DNA of 64,000 bases from Duganella sp. BuS-21 (GTDB lineage Bacteria > Pseudomonadota > Gammaproteobacteria > Burkholderiales > Burkholderiaceae_D). Location of the stretch: NCBI GenBank assembly GCA_041874725.1, contig CP097466.1, forward strand, positions 620,001 through 684,000, given 5' to 3'. The translations under genes and the position numbers were made by a program. A model generated the notes under the pieces. The model worked only from the letters and a program-made list of their open reading frames with translations, was not told the origin of the DNA and made no database searches. Shown here in pieces: positions 35,276 to 45,060 of this stretch; the stretch's first letter is position 1; every line of letters starts with the position of its first letter.

Positions 35276-36105
35276 AGAACCGTCGTGCTCTGTCGATGAT
35301 GGCATTGGCCGTCGTGTTCGGACTGGCGGCGGTGGCGCTGGCTTCGCGCTGGCTGCTGCGGCAGACGCCCGCTTCGTCGAACAAGATCGTGGTGGCGGCG
35401 ACCGACGTCAACCTCGGTCAGCGTCTGACGACGGAGATGCTCAAGCAGATCGACTGGCCGGCCGAGAGCCTGCCGCGCGGCGCGCTGCGCGACGGCAGCA
35501 AGCTGGTCGGCCGCGTGCTGAAAACCAGCGTGCTGCGCGACGAGCCGCTGAGCGAAGCCAAGCTGGCGCCGGCCGGCACGCTGGGAGGACTGTCGGCACT
35601 GATCGCCGAGGGCAAGCGCGCCATCACCGTGCGCGTCAACGATGTGGTGGGCGTGGCCGGCTTTGCGCTGCCGGGGAATTTTGTCGACATCATCGTCAAT
35701 ACGCAATCCAACGACCGGGCGATTTCCAAGATTGTGCTGGAGCGGATCCTGGTGCTGGCCGTGGCGCAGGAAGTGGGGCGCGATGAGACCAAGCCGCGCG
35801 TGGTGAATGCGGTGACGCTGGAGGTGACGCCGGAGCAGGCCGAGAACCTGGACCTGGCGCGCAGCGTGGGCACCTTGTCGCTGGTGCTGCGTAATCAGGT
35901 CGATCCTCGGCCTGGCATCACCGACGGCGCCACCAAAGGGACGCTGCTCGGCGCGCACGAGGCTGCGGCTACGCCGGCCGTGCCGGCGGCCGAGCCGACG
36001 CCTGCGCCGCCGCGAGTGCGCGCGCAGCTTGCCGCCGCCGCGCCGCCTGCGCGGTCCTGCATCGGCGTGATAGCGGGCGCGCGTCGCACACAAGAATGCC
36101 TGTGA
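35272..36105 (+). CDS. cpaB: Tad pilus assembly protein CpaB/RcpC
   Basis: A 277-residue periplasmic protein anchored by an N-terminal membrane segment (MMALAVVFGLAAVALAS). It contains the SAF-type domain (VVAATDVNLGQRLTTEML) and the RcpC domain (ITVRVNDVVGVAGFALPGNFVDIIV), and ends in a Pro/Ala-rich tail. CpaB is thought to work with the secretin, possibly contacting peptidoglycan. It overlaps the upstream ATPase gene by 4 bp and precedes the secretin by 7 bp. Confidence 0.9.
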   Translation: MKNRRALSMMALAVVFGLAAVALASRWLLRQTPASSNKIVVAATDVNLGQRLTTEMLKQIDWPAESLPRGALRDGSKLVGRVLKTSVLRDEPLSEAKLAPAGTLGGLSALIAEGKRAITVRVNDVVGVAGFALPGNFVDIIVNTQSNDRAISKIVLERILVLAVAQEVGRDETKPRVVNAVTLEVTPEQAENLDLARSVGTLSLVLRNQVDPRPGITDGATKGTLLGAHEAAATPAVPAAEPTPAPPRVRAQLAAAAPPARSCIGVIAGARRTQECL

Positions 36106-36112
36106 GCGCGCC

Positions 36113-37564
36113 ATGGATCCCCGCCACCAAACCAAGGCGCTGCTCGCAGCGTTGACGCTGACGCCGACCCTGGCGTTGAGCGCTGCGCCGACGGTGCTGC
36201 CAACGCCACTGGTTGCAGGCGACAGCGCTGGCCTGCGCTGCAGCGGCCAGGCGGCGCAGCCGGGCAGCTTGCAGCTGCAGCTCGGGAAGTCCACCTTGGT
36301 GCGGATGCCGGAAGCGCTGCAGGCGCGCAGCGTCGGCAATCCGGCCGTGTTGCAGGCCATGCTGGTGGCGCCCGATACCCTGTACGTGGTGGGCGTGGAC
36401 ATCGGCAGCAGCAATATGATCTTGCAGGGCCGCAGCGGCTTGTGCAACGTGGTGGAGGTGGTGGTCGGCATCGACCCGAGTGCGCTGCAACAGGCGTTGG
36501 CCGCCTTGATGCCCGAACAGAAGCACATCCACGTGAGCGCAGCTGGCGACACGCTGGTCATCAGCGGCACCGTCGATGACGCGCCCACCGCCGCACGCGT
36601 GCTGGAACTTGCCGGCGCGTTCGTGCGCCGCGCCGCGCAACCGCTCGATAGCGGCGGCAAGGGCGCGGCTGCCGCTACGGGCGGCGCATCGGCGGCGCAG
36701 ACCACACAATCCGCATCATCCACGCAGGCCAGCGCACGCATCGTCAACTTCCTCAACATCGGCGCACCGCAGCAGGTGATGCTGGAGGTGAAAATCGCCG
36801 AGGTCTCCAAATCCTTGCTGGACAAGCTGGAGGCGGGCGTCACCTTCAACTTCGGCGGCGGCAGCTGGGCCAGCACGCTGTCGTCCAACTTCGTCAGCGG
36901 CAGCTTGAAAAGCCTGCTCAGCATCGGCAACCGCGCCAGCATCGCCGCCAGCAAGCAGGATGGCCTGGTGCGCGTGCTGGCCGAGCCGACAGTGATGGCG
37001 ATCAGCGGCCAGGAAGGCAGCTTCCTCGCGGGCGGGCGCATCTTCGTGCCGGTCGCGCAGGACAACAACAAGGTCACGCTGGAGGAGAAGGAATTCGGCG
37101 TCGGCCTGCGCTTCACGCCGACCGTGCTGGCCGGTGGCCGCATCAACCTGCGCGTGGCACCGGAAGTATCGGAAATCTCGCGCGAAGGCATCGGGATTTC
37201 GGCGGCCGGCATGTCCGGCGCCTCGGTGCTGCCGCTGATTACCACGCGCCGCGCCTCCACCACGGTGGAACTGTACGACGGTCAAAGCTTCGCCATCGGC
37301 GGCCTGATTAAAAACAACCACAGCTCCAGCATCAACGGCCTGCCCATCCTGGGCGAACTGCCGGTGCTGGGCGCGCTGTTCCGCAGCACAGACTTTCAGC
37401 AGGACCGCACCGAGCTGCTGTTTGTCGTCACTCCCCACCTGGTGCAACCGCTACCGGCCAACTACAAACTGCCGACCGACAGCGTTACCACGCCCAGCCG
37501 CGCCAGATTATTCCTCGGCGGCCGCATGGAAGGTGAGCCGGCGGACGGTGCGGAACGAAAATAG
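36113..37564 (+). CDS. cpaC: Tad secretin CpaC/RcpA
   Basis: A 483-residue outer membrane secretin through which the Flp pilus exits. A signal sequence (ALLAALTLTPTLALSAAP) is followed by an N-terminal pilus-secretin domain (LVRMPEALQARSVGNPAVLQ, split by a turn), a BON-like region (HVSAAGDTLVISGTVDDA) and the secretin core (VGLRFTPTVLAGGRINLRVAPEVSE, then LPILGELPVLGALFRST). An Ala/Ser-rich linker near residue 185-205 separates the halves. It is distinct from the phage secretin at 50678. Confidence 0.92.
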   Translation: MDPRHQTKALLAALTLTPTLALSAAPTVLPTPLVAGDSAGLRCSGQAAQPGSLQLQLGKSTLVRMPEALQARSVGNPAVLQAMLVAPDTLYVVGVDIGSSNMILQGRSGLCNVVEVVVGIDPSALQQALAALMPEQKHIHVSAAGDTLVISGTVDDAPTAARVLELAGAFVRRAAQPLDSGGKGAAAATGGASAAQTTQSASSTQASARIVNFLNIGAPQQVMLEVKIAEVSKSLLDKLEAGVTFNFGGGSWASTLSSNFVSGSLKSLLSIGNRASIAASKQDGLVRVLAEPTVMAISGQEGSFLAGGRIFVPVAQDNNKVTLEEKEFGVGLRFTPTVLAGGRINLRVAPEVSEISREGIGISAAGMSGASVLPLITTRRASTTVELYDGQSFAIGGLIKNNHSSSINGLPILGELPVLGALFRSTDFQQDRTELLFVVTPHLVQPLPANYKLPTDSVTTPSRARLFLGGRMEGEPADGAERK

Positions 37565-37577
37565 ACTGGAAAATATC

Positions 37578-37841
37578 ATGCGAAATATTTTGCTCCTGCT
37601 GGCGGCAGGCACGCTGACCGCCTGCGCTCCCGTCCTGGTCCAGACCACGCCCCAGTGGGACGCCCGCTTTGGCGTCGACACGCGCATGGTGCTGGCGCAG
37701 CAGATCATGCATCCCGAGGCTGCGCGCAACACCAATCCGGTATCCGGCATGGACGGCCGCAGCGCGCGCTCCGCCTACGAGCGCTATCAAAAAGCCGGCG
37801 GCGAACCGCAGCAGTCGTCGTTGATGGGAGGCGCAAAATGA
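37578..37841 (+). CDS. Small Tad-locus lipoprotein (CpaD position)
   Basis: An 87-residue lipoprotein with signal MRNILLLLAAGTLTAC (lipobox Cys16). The mature part is short (DARFGVDTRMVLAQQIMHPE, SARSAYERYQKAGGEPQ). It occupies the place of CpaD, the secretin pilotin, but is far shorter than CpaD and shows no clear similarity, so it may be a minimal pilotin. Its stop overlaps the cpaE start (ATGA). Confidence 0.8.
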   Translation: MRNILLLLAAGTLTACAPVLVQTTPQWDARFGVDTRMVLAQQIMHPEAARNTNPVSGMDGRSARSAYERYQKAGGEPQQSSLMGGAK

Positions 37842-39010
37842 AAGCGCTCATGATCAGCAAGGACAGCCTGCTGCACGCCGAACTCGCCGCGCAAGGATCT
37901 GCGCGCATGCCGGCGGTGCAGCTGGTGGCGTCGCGCAACGGCCTGCGTGACGCGGTCGAACGCCAGCTGCCGGAAAGCCCGGAGCTGGTGATACTGGATG
38001 CCAGCGACATCGCCGACGACGAGGGCGAAATGGTGGACCGCCTATGCAAGCAGTATCCGGGCGCTTCCTTCATGCTGCTGACGCGCGATCCGCAGCAGGA
38101 CCTGCTGATCCGCGCCATGCGCGCCGGCATGCGCGAGGTGCTGCAGCTGCCGTTGGTGCACCGCGCCTTCCACGAGGCCATGGACCGCATCGAGGTGGCG
38201 GCCGGACTGAGTCCCGTCCGCGAAGGCAAGGTGCTGGCCTTCATCTCTTGCAAGGGCGGCAGCGGCGCCACCTTTCTGTCGACCAATTTCGGCTATGCGC
38301 TGGCGGCGCTGGCCGACCGCAAGGTGCTGCTGATCGACTTGCACGGCCAGTTCGGCGATGCCACGCTGTACGTCTCCGACCAGAAGCCGGCGATGACGCT
38401 GTCCGACATCTGCGCGCAGATCAGTCGCATGGACGGCGCCTTCCTCGATTCCTGCCTGGTGCACGTGGCCTCCAACTTCGGCGTGCTGGCGGCCGCCGAT
38501 GATCCCAACCGCACCGTCGACATGAAGCCGGAGCATATGGACCTGATCCTGCGCATCGCGCGCCAGCATTACGACTTCGTGGTGTTGGACGTAGGCCGCC
38601 AGATCGACGCCATCTCGCTGCGCGCGCTGGACCAGGCGGACACCATCTACCCGGTGCTGCAACTGGCCTTGCCGGATATCCGCGACGGCCGTCGCCTGCT
38701 CGATATCTTCCGCTCGCTGGGCTATCCCAGCGAGCGCACGCGCCTGATCGTCAATCGCTACGAGAAGGGCGGCAAGCTGCGTCTGATGGACCTGGAACAG
38801 GCGCTGGGTGCGGACGTGGTGCACACGGTGCCCAACGATTATCTGTCGGCCACCGACTCGGTCAACCAAGGCATCCCCCTGCTGCAGCTGTCGCGCAGCA
38901 GCGCGGTGGCGCGCAGCCTGGCGGAGTTGGTGGAACTGGTGGCGGCCCGGCGCGTCCCGGAGAGCAAGGGACTGTTCGACCGTATCTTCGGCCGCAACGA
39001 TGGAGGATAA
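37838..39010 (+). CDS. cpaE: Tad localisation ATPase CpaE/TadZ
   Basis: A 390-residue protein with an N-terminal receiver-like fold (about residues 1-115, no clear phospho-site) and a C-terminal ParA/MinD-type ATPase. The deviant Walker A reads CKGGSGATFLSTN, with Ala where ParA has the second Lys, as is common in CpaE. A DVGRQID motif stands at Walker B. CpaE/TadZ places the pilus machine at its cell site. The start at 37838 is set by the overlap with the preceding stop and by GGGAGG. Confidence 0.9.
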   Translation: MKALMISKDSLLHAELAAQGSARMPAVQLVASRNGLRDAVERQLPESPELVILDASDIADDEGEMVDRLCKQYPGASFMLLTRDPQQDLLIRAMRAGMREVLQLPLVHRAFHEAMDRIEVAAGLSPVREGKVLAFISCKGGSGATFLSTNFGYALAALADRKVLLIDLHGQFGDATLYVSDQKPAMTLSDICAQISRMDGAFLDSCLVHVASNFGVLAAADDPNRTVDMKPEHMDLILRIARQHYDFVVLDVGRQIDAISLRALDQADTIYPVLQLALPDIRDGRRLLDIFRSLGYPSERTRLIVNRYEKGGKLRLMDLEQALGADVVHTVPNDYLSATDSVNQGIPLLQLSRSSAVARSLAELVELVAARRVPESKGLFDRIFGRNDGG

Positions 39011-39012
39011 AA

Positions 39013-40359
39013 ATGAGCCTGCGCGAACGCCTGTCACTTGCCGATGATGGCCGCCACGGCGCCAATGGTCCACCGGGACTGGCGGCGGCGGCCTATCAGG
39101 AACTGAAAAAGAGCATGCACCAGACCATCCTGGACCGCATCGACCTTGAGCGCCTGAAGCGCCTGACGCCTGAGCAGTTCAAGCATGAGCTGGCGCTGCT
39201 GGTCCAGCGCATCATCGAGGAGGAGCGCATTGTGCTGAACCAGCACGAGCGCCACAACCTGGTACTCGACATCCAGCACGAGATGCTGGGCTTCGGCCCG
39301 CTGGAGCCGCTGCTGGCCGATCCCGGCGTGTCCGATATCCTGGTCAACACCGCCGCCAAGGTGTACGTGGAGCGCGCCGGCAAGCTGGAACTGACCGCCA
39401 TCACCTTCAACGACAACGCGCACCTGATGAAGATCATCGAGAAGATCGTCTCGCGCGTGGGCCGGCGGGTGGATGAATCGAGCCCGATGGTCGATGCGCG
39501 CCTGCCCGACGGCTCGCGCGTGAACGCCATCATTCCGCCGCTGGCGATCGATGGCCCCATCCTGTCGATACGGCGCTTCTCGGTCAACCCGCTCAGCATC
39601 GACAACCTGCTGGACTACCGCAGCCTGACGCCACCCATGGTGCAGGTGCTACAGGCACTGGGGCAAGCCAAGATCAACATCCTGATCTCCGGCGGCACCG
39701 GTTCAGGCAAGACCACCATGTTGAACGTGCTGTCCGGCTTCATCCCCGCGCATGAGCGCATCGTCACCATCGAGGATGCCGCCGAGCTGGCGCTGCGCCA
39801 GCCGCACGTGGTGCGGCTGGAAACGCGGCCGCCCAACATCGAGGGCAAGGGCGAGGTGAATCAGCGCTCGCTGGTGCGCAACGCGCTGCGCATGCGGCCC
39901 GACCGCATCATCCTCGGCGAGGTGCGCGGGCCGGAGGCGCTGGACATGCTGCAGGCGATGAACACCGGCCACGAAGGCTCGCTGGCCACCATCCACTCCA
40001 ACACGCCGCGCGATGCCCTGTCGCGGCTGGAGAACATGGTCGGCATGGCCGGCGTGAACCTGACGCCGCGCGCCACGCGCCAGCAGATATGCTCCGCCGT
40101 GACGGTGGTGATGCAGGTGTCGCGCCTGACCGACGGCACGCGCAAGCTGGTCAGCCTGCAGGAAGTCACCGGCATGGAAGGCGAAGTGATCGCCATGCAC
40201 GAGATATTCCGCTTCGAGCAAAAGGGCGTGGACGCGCAGGGCGCGGTACAGGGGCGCTTTTACGCTACCGGCGTGCGGCCGCGCTTCGCCGATCGTTTGC
40301 GCATGTTCGGCGTGGCCGTGCCGGATTCGGTGTTCGATCCGGACAAGATCTACGAGTAG
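39013..40359 (+). CDS. cpaF: Tad secretion ATPase CpaF/TadA
   Basis: A 448-residue hexameric ATPase that powers Flp pilus extension and retraction. Walker A is [13 protein letters not shown]; the Asp box ([13 protein letters not shown]), Walker B ([14 protein letters not shown]) and His box ([11 protein letters not shown]) are complete. The N-terminal region has the usual helical extension. It follows cpaE by 2 bp. Confidence 0.95.
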   Translation: MSLRERLSLADDGRHGANGPPGLAAAAYQELKKSMHQTILDRIDLERLKRLTPEQFKHELALLVQRIIEEERIVLNQHERHNLVLDIQHEMLGFGPLEPLLADPGVSDILVNTAAKVYVERAGKLELTAITFNDNAHLMKIIEKIVSRVGRRVDESSPMVDARLPDGSRVNAIIPPLAIDGPILSIRRFSVNPLSIDNLLDYRSLTPPMVQVLQALGQAKINILISGGTGSGKTTMLNVLSGFIPAHERIVTIEDAAELALRQPHVVRLETRPPNIEGKGEVNQRSLVRNALRMRPDRIILGEVRGPEALDMLQAMNTGHEGSLATIHSNTPRDALSRLENMVGMAGVNLTPRATRQQICSAVTVVMQVSRLTDGTRKLVSLQEVTGMEGEVIAMHEIFRFEQKGVDAQGAVQGRFYATGVRPRFADRLRMFGVAVPDSVFDPDKIYE

Positions 40360-40364
40360 CCGCC

Positions 40365-41342
40365 ATGGACGCGATCTTCTCCGCCTTTGCCGTGCTGCTG
40401 TTCGCCGCCGTGATCCTGATGGTGGAAGGCGCCTGGCTGTGGTGGTCCGGCGCGCACGGCGGCGCGGCGCGGCGCATCGCCAAGCGATTGCGCCTGATGG
40501 CCGCCAATGGCAACGGTGCCGGCGAACGTGTCGACATCCTCAAGCGTCGCACCTACAGCCGCTCGCCGTTGCTGGAGAAACAGCTGCGCCGTTTTGGCCG
40601 GCTGGCGTTGCTGGACCGCTTGCTGTTGCAGGCCGGCGTGCGCTGGTCGGTGGCCCAGTTCATCGGCGGCTCGCTGGCGATGCTGGTGTGCGGGCTGGTG
40701 CTGCCGCAGATGCTGCACATACCCTTCCTTGCCGGCGTAGCGGCAGCGGTGCTGGCCACCGGCGCGCCTTGGTTGCTGCTGCTGCGCGTGCGCGGCGCCC
40801 GCCTGCGCAAGCTGGAGGAGCAGTTGCCCGAAGCGGCGGACTTCCTGGGCCGCGCCCTGCGTGCCGGCCACTCCTTCGCCAATGTGATGCAGATGGTGGG
40901 CGAGGAAATGCCGGAACCCATCGCGGGCGAATTCAAATTCTCCTACGAGGAGATCAACTACGGCGTGCCGATGAACGAAGCCCTGCACAACCTGGCGTTG
41001 CGGGTGCCGCTGACGGATTTGCGCTATCTGGTGATCGCGGTGCTGATCCAGCGCGAATCCGGCGGCAACCTGGCCGAGGTGTTCGGCAACATTAGCCGCC
41101 TGATACGCGCACGTCTCAAGCTGTTGGCGCAGGTGCGGGTGATGTCGGCCGAGGGCAGGATGTCGGCCTGGATACTGGGATTGCTGCCGCTGTGTGTGAT
41201 GCTGCTGATGACGGTGGCGAATCCCGGCTATGTGCGCGTGCTGTGGACCGATCCCCTCGGGATAAGTCTGATGTGGTACGCATTGGCTGTTGCGGCGTTT
41301 GGCGTGCTGTGGATGCGCAAGCTGATACGCATCCGCGTGTGA
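40365..41342 (+). CDS. tadB: Tad inner membrane platform protein TadB
   Basis: A 325-residue inner membrane protein of the T2SSF family. It has an N-terminal membrane segment, a pair around residues 95-145, the cytoplasmic T2SSF domain (LPEAADFLGRALRAGHSFANVM), and two C-terminal segments. With TadC it forms the platform on which CpaF acts. The start at 40365 is 5 bp after the cpaF stop. Confidence 0.92.
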   Translation: MDAIFSAFAVLLFAAVILMVEGAWLWWSGAHGGAARRIAKRLRLMAANGNGAGERVDILKRRTYSRSPLLEKQLRRFGRLALLDRLLLQAGVRWSVAQFIGGSLAMLVCGLVLPQMLHIPFLAGVAAAVLATGAPWLLLLRVRGARLRKLEEQLPEAADFLGRALRAGHSFANVMQMVGEEMPEPIAGEFKFSYEEINYGVPMNEALHNLALRVPLTDLRYLVIAVLIQRESGGNLAEVFGNISRLIRARLKLLAQVRVMSAEGRMSAWILGLLPLCVMLLMTVANPGYVRVLWTDPLGISLMWYALAVAAFGVLWMRKLIRIRV

Positions 41343-41354
41343 AAGGAGGGCGGT

Positions 41355-42287
41355 ATGAATGGATCGCAGGTGCTGTTCCTGGCGGTGGTGTTTCTGGTGG
41401 CCGCCGGCGTGGCGGTGGCGGCGCTGCTGGTGTTTTCGCCGGTGGCGCTGCGCGAACGCCTGAACGAGGTGGTGGTCGAGCCGGCCGAGGAGGTAGCCGA
41501 TCCGGTGGGCACGGGCTGGGTCGAGAAGGTGGCGCAGGCGGCGCAACCTTTCTCGCGCCTGTCGCTGCCGGAAGAAGGGTGGGAGCGTTCGCCGCTGCGC
41601 ACGCGCTTCATGAACGCCGGCTGGCGCAGCGCCTCGGCGCCGTCGATTTACTTCGCCGCCAAGACTCTGCTGGCGCTTGGCCTGCCTGCCATCGTCGCGC
41701 TGTGCGGCGCCTTCGCCGGGGCCGCGCCGCAGAAAAGCTTCTTGTATTTGTTGTTGCTGGTGGCCGGCATCGGCTACTACCTGCCCAACGCGGTACTGTC
41801 GCACAAGGCCGCTGTGCGCTGCCGCGACATCTTCGAAAACTTCCCGGACGCGCTGGATCTGCTGACGGTGTGCGTGGAGGCGGGCCTGAGCCTTGAGCGT
41901 GCGCTGACCAAGGTGGCGGGAGAGATCCACATCAAGAGCATGGCGCTGGCGCAGGAACTGCAACTGGCGCTGATGGAAATGCGCGCCGGCTTTACCAAGG
42001 AGCGCGCCTTGCGCAACCTGGCCTTGCGCAGTGGCGTGGAAGACGTCGATACGCTGGTGGCGATGTTGATCCAGTCGGAGCGCTTCGGCACCAGCATGGG
42101 CGACTCGCTGCGCATCCATTCCGACAATTTGCGCGGCAAGCGCAGCGTGCTGGCCGAGGAGGCCGCCGCCAAGATCGCGCTGAAGTTGTTGTTTCCGCTG
42201 ATCTTCTGCATCTTCCCGACCTTGATGCTGGTGCTGATCGGCCCCGCCGGCATCCAGGTCTACCGCATGATGCAGCTCACCCACTAG
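41355..42287 (+). CDS. tadC: Tad inner membrane platform protein TadC
   Basis: A 310-residue T2SSF-family protein, partner of TadB. Visible are an N-terminal membrane segment, a central pair (TLLALGLPAIVALCGAFAG and LLLLVAGIGYYLPNAVL), the domain FPDALDLLTVCVEAGLSLERAL and a C-terminal segment. AAGGAGGGCGGT precedes the ATG. Confidence 0.92.
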   Translation: MNGSQVLFLAVVFLVAAGVAVAALLVFSPVALRERLNEVVVEPAEEVADPVGTGWVEKVAQAAQPFSRLSLPEEGWERSPLRTRFMNAGWRSASAPSIYFAAKTLLALGLPAIVALCGAFAGAAPQKSFLYLLLLVAGIGYYLPNAVLSHKAAVRCRDIFENFPDALDLLTVCVEAGLSLERALTKVAGEIHIKSMALAQELQLALMEMRAGFTKERALRNLALRSGVEDVDTLVAMLIQSERFGTSMGDSLRIHSDNLRGKRSVLAEEAAAKIALKLLFPLIFCIFPTLMLVLIGPAGIQVYRMMQLTH

Positions 42288-42296
42288 GAGACCACG

Positions 42297-42959
42297 ATGA
42301 AGAAAACGCTGCTCGCCACCTGCCTGCTGCTGACCGCATGCAGCGGCGTGAAGATGGAGCAACCAGCCGAAGACCTCATTACGCCGCTGGAGCAGGCCTG
42401 CCTGCGCGATCCGCTGGAGCCGGCACGCTGGGAGAGCCTGGCGGCGGCGCTGGCGGTGGCCGGGGAGCGCGAGCGCGCGGCGGCCATGTATTTGCAGGCG
42501 GCGTCGCTGCGCAAGCACGACGTGCGGCAGGATCACGCCACGCTCAAACAAGCGCTCGTCGAGGAAATGCCGCGCACGCAGGTGCGGCGTATCAGCGCTG
42601 CGCTGGTGGAGGTGCTGCGGATTCCGGCACTGGCCGCAGCGTCGGCACGTGATGAGGAAGATGCTGCAGTGGTGCCGCTGACGGTGGTGCGGCTGGAGAT
42701 CAGCAACGGCAACGGCGTCGCCGGCGCTGCCGCGCGGCTGGCGCGCGCGCTGGAGGTGGACGGCCTGAAGACGGTGCGCCTGTCGAATGTGCGGCCGTTC
42801 GTGGTGCCGCAAAGCCGCATCGAATACAGCGGCGAGCAGAAAGACATGGCGCAGACACTGGGCCGGCGCTTGAACCTGCCGCTGCAACCGCTCCCCGGTA
42901 AGCGCGCTTCGGCCGACATGCGCATCGTGCTTGGTCACGATGCACGCTACCTGAAATAA
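42297..42959 (+). CDS. TadD-position lipoprotein with LytR C-terminal domain
   Basis: A 220-residue lipoprotein (MKKTLLATCLLLTAC, Cys15). Residues about 30-75 form one or two TPR-like helices (ARWESLAAALAVAGERERAA), and the C-terminal 90 residues match the LytR C-terminal domain (VRLEISNGNGVAGAAARLAR, IEYSGEQKDMAQTLG). TadD in other loci is a TPR lipoprotein at this position. The LytR_C domain may bind cell wall glycan. It is the last gene of the operon; no TadE, TadF or TadG follows. Confidence 0.82.
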   Translation: MKKTLLATCLLLTACSGVKMEQPAEDLITPLEQACLRDPLEPARWESLAAALAVAGERERAAAMYLQAASLRKHDVRQDHATLKQALVEEMPRTQVRRISAALVEVLRIPALAAASARDEEDAAVVPLTVVRLEISNGNGVAGAAARLARALEVDGLKTVRLSNVRPFVVPQSRIEYSGEQKDMAQTLGRRLNLPLQPLPGKRASADMRIVLGHDARYLK

Positions 42960-42995
42960 AAAAACCGTCCGAAAGGAGATCTTCCTTTTGGACGG
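42958..42995 (-). terminator. Terminator between the Tad operon and the head-GIN gene
   Basis: CCGTCC/GGACGG plus AAAGGA/TCCTTT form a long stem with loop GATCT. The T-run (T7) lies on the minus-strand side, so it ends leftward transcription from the gene at 43050; rightward it has only a weak tail. Confidence 0.85.
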
Positions 42996-43049
42996 TAAAA
43001 ACACACCCATGTGTTTACTGTAGCCCGGCCACGCAGGCCGGCGCATTCC

Positions 43050-43820
43050 TTACTGCCAGTTGATGCTGCCCATGCCGCGTGAACTGGCGTTACGATTGGT
43101 CGGGTTGCCGTAGACCTTGGCCGAACCCATGCCCGTGAGTTTCAGGTTGGCGCTGGTCTTGGCGTAGACCGCCGCGCTGCCCAAGCCGCTCATGTTGACG
43201 TCGATCGTGTCGGCGCGCAGCTGCTGCGCATCCAGACTGCCGACGCCACCAAGGCGGGCGTTTAACTGTTTGGTCTGGCCTATCATCTCGATGCGGCCAG
43301 CACCATTCAGGTTCAGTTCGACGTTGTCGCTGTTGCCGCCGTTGACGGTGATGCCGCCCACGCCGCCGAGACGCACGTCGATGTTGCGATACTGCGAGTC
43401 GACCTTGACGGAACCTGCACCGTCCAAAGCCAGGCGCAGATTGTCGCCTTTAAATCCGCTTACTTCCGTGGCGCCCACGCCGCCCGAAGTCAGTTGGCGC
43501 AGGTTTGGCAGCGTCAGTTCGGCGCGCAGTTCGCGCTTGTTACCGAAGTGGATGCCGTTCATTTTCTCGGTGCCGATGTGCAGCGTTTCGCCGTTTTGTT
43601 CGACCACCACTTTCTTGACCGCGTCGGCTTCGCCGTAGATGGTCAGCGAGGCCGTTGCGCCTTGCTTGAGCTTCAGGCTGATGACGCCATCGAGTTCGAT
43701 CTTCACGGCGCGCGCATCGACGCTGCGGTTTTCGCTGATCGTATCGGCGGCCAGCGCGGCGTGTGCGCCGCTGCCCAGTACCGCCGCCAGCATCGCAGCC
43801 TTCATCAATTTTTTCATCAT
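43050..43820 (-). CDS. Exported head-GIN domain (DUF2807) protein
   Basis: A 256-residue exported protein with a signal peptide (to about AALAADT). The rest is a DUF2807/head-GIN beta-solenoid: IELDGVISLKLKQGATASL near the start and repeated Gly-rich strands (LTSGGVGATEVSGF, LALDGAGSVKVD, RLGGVGGITVNG, LNGAGRIEMIG, ARLGGVGSLDAQ). Such domains occur in periplasmic or surface proteins and putative adhesins; function is not established. It is followed by a terminator and preceded by a small exported protein gene. Confidence 0.83.
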   Translation of the reverse strand: MMKKLMKAAMLAAVLGSGAHAALAADTISENRSVDARAVKIELDGVISLKLKQGATASLTIYGEADAVKKVVVEQNGETLHIGTEKMNGIHFGNKRELRAELTLPNLRQLTSGGVGATEVSGFKGDNLRLALDGAGSVKVDSQYRNIDVRLGGVGGITVNGGNSDNVELNLNGAGRIEMIGQTKQLNARLGGVGSLDAQQLRADTIDVNMSGLGSAAVYAKTSANLKLTGMGSAKVYGNPTNRNASSRGMGSINWQ

Positions 43821-43843
43821 GCGCTCCGTTTGTTTCGAGTGAA

Positions 43844-44044
43844 TTACAGGGCTGCTTTTTCAGCGGCGGTCAGGCGTTTCGCGGTGACCGTTACGGTCGG
43901 CATCACGGTTGCTTCGGCTTTCACTGCGATCACCGGGGTGATGGCTGCTGCTGGTTGGTTGACGGCTGCGGTGGCGAAGGTGGTAGCGCTGGCGACGACG
44001 ATGGCGGCGACGAAGATGGCTTCCATGTTTTTTGCGATGTTCAT
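43844..44044 (-). CDS. Small exported hypothetical protein
   Basis: A 66-residue protein with AAGGAG 6 bp before its ATG and a clear export signal (AIFVAAIVVASATTFATA). The mature part is about 40 residues, Val/Thr-rich (VIAVKAEATVMPTVTVTAKRL) with a C-terminal EKAAL. Not recognised. It lies 23 bp upstream of the head-GIN gene and is probably co-transcribed. Confidence 0.7.
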   Translation of the reverse strand: MNIAKNMEAIFVAAIVVASATTFATAAVNQPAAAITPVIAVKAEATVMPTVTVTAKRLTAAEKAAL

Positions 44045-44157
44045 TTTGAGCTCCTTGTGGGTGGTTAGTTCGTTGCGTTGAGTGAACTATAGACAAGGGC
44101 TAGCCGTCCATCCACCGGGATGTGACGAACTGCAAAAAACGGGGGATAGACTGCGAA

Positions 44158-45060
44158 TTAAGGGTGGGAAGCCGTGCCGCACAGCAGCTGCTGGTTGCTG
44201 GCGTAGACCTGCGCCAGCCAGGCGGAGACGGTTTTAAAGCGGGCGATTGAGCCGGCGTCGCGGTGGCTGAGCAGCCAGATGTCGCGTTGCACCTCGACGC
44301 GGTCGCCGATGCGCTGCAAGCCTTCCTGCTCGCCCATGATGCAGGGCAGGAGCGCCATGCCGACACCGGCGCGGCAGGCGCGCACCATGGTGCTGAGACT
44401 GTTCACCTTGAGCACGCGCTGCGGTTGCGGCGCCATCGCCGCCAGCCACTGCATCTCGCCGGTGCCGGCCAGCGAGTCGTCGTAGGCGATCCACGGCTGC
44501 GTGCCCCAGCAGGCGCGTGGCGTGTCGGCGAAGCAGGCGTGGCCGTAGACGGCAAAGCCCATATCGCCCAGTTTGCGCATCACCAGCGCCGCATCCTCGC
44601 CCGGCTTGCCCAAACGTAGCGCGAAGTCGGCCTCGCGGCGGGTGAAGGAGAGGTTCTGGTTTTCCGCCTGCAGCGTCAGCTGCAGCTGCGGGTGCTGGGC
44701 CAGCAGGGCCGGCACGTGCTCCAGCAGCCAGTAGTCGAACAGGAAATCGATGGAGGTGATGTTGACCGGGCCGGCCGTGGCGCCGGCTTCCTGCGACGAG
44801 GCCTGCAACATGCTCTGCACATTGCCGTAGACGGCGTCGCCGTGCGCGACGAAGACCTGGCCGGCGTCGGTCAGCTTGTAACCATTGTTGTCGCGGATAA
44901 ACAAGCGCAGCTGGAGCGCCTTCTCGGCGGCGGCGATGCGGCGGCTGATGGTGGAGGCGTCCACGCCCAACTGGCGGCCGGTGGCGCTCATGCTGCCGCT
45001 ACGGGCCAGCGCCAGGATCAGCGGGATGTCGTTCCAGTCGAAGTCGTTGCCTGTGGCCAT
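44158..45060 (-). CDS. LysR-family regulator
   Basis: A 300-residue LysR-type regulator with a winged helix at residues 10-70 ([20 protein letters not shown], then [17 protein letters not shown]) and a typical substrate domain. The spacing to the divergent alpha/beta hydrolase gene is 158 bp, the classic LysR arrangement, so it probably controls that gene. The C-terminus is Ser/His-rich. Effector unknown. Confidence 0.88.
   Translation of the reverse strand: MATGNDFDWNDIPLILALARSGSMSATGRQLGVDASTISRRIAAAEKALQLRLFIRDNNGYKLTDAGQVFVAHGDAVYGNVQSMLQASSQEAGATAGPVNITSIDFLFDYWLLEHVPALLAQHPQLQLTLQAENQNLSFTRREADFALRLGKPGEDAALVMRKLGDMGFAVYGHACFADTPRACWGTQPWIAYDDSLAGTGEMQWLAAMAPQPQRVLKVNSLSTMVRACRAGVGMALLPCIMGEQEGLQRIGDRVEVQRDIWLLSHRDAGSIARFKTVSAWLAQVYASNQQLLCGTASHP

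Noticed and set aside
35221-37263. An open frame of 680 codons opposite cpaB-cpaC
   Set aside because: Antisense to a clear secretin gene and without recognisable domains.
40350-43046. An open frame of 898 codons opposite the tadB-tadC region
   Set aside because: Mirror of recognised Tad genes; product is Gln/His/Arg-rich low-complexity sequence.
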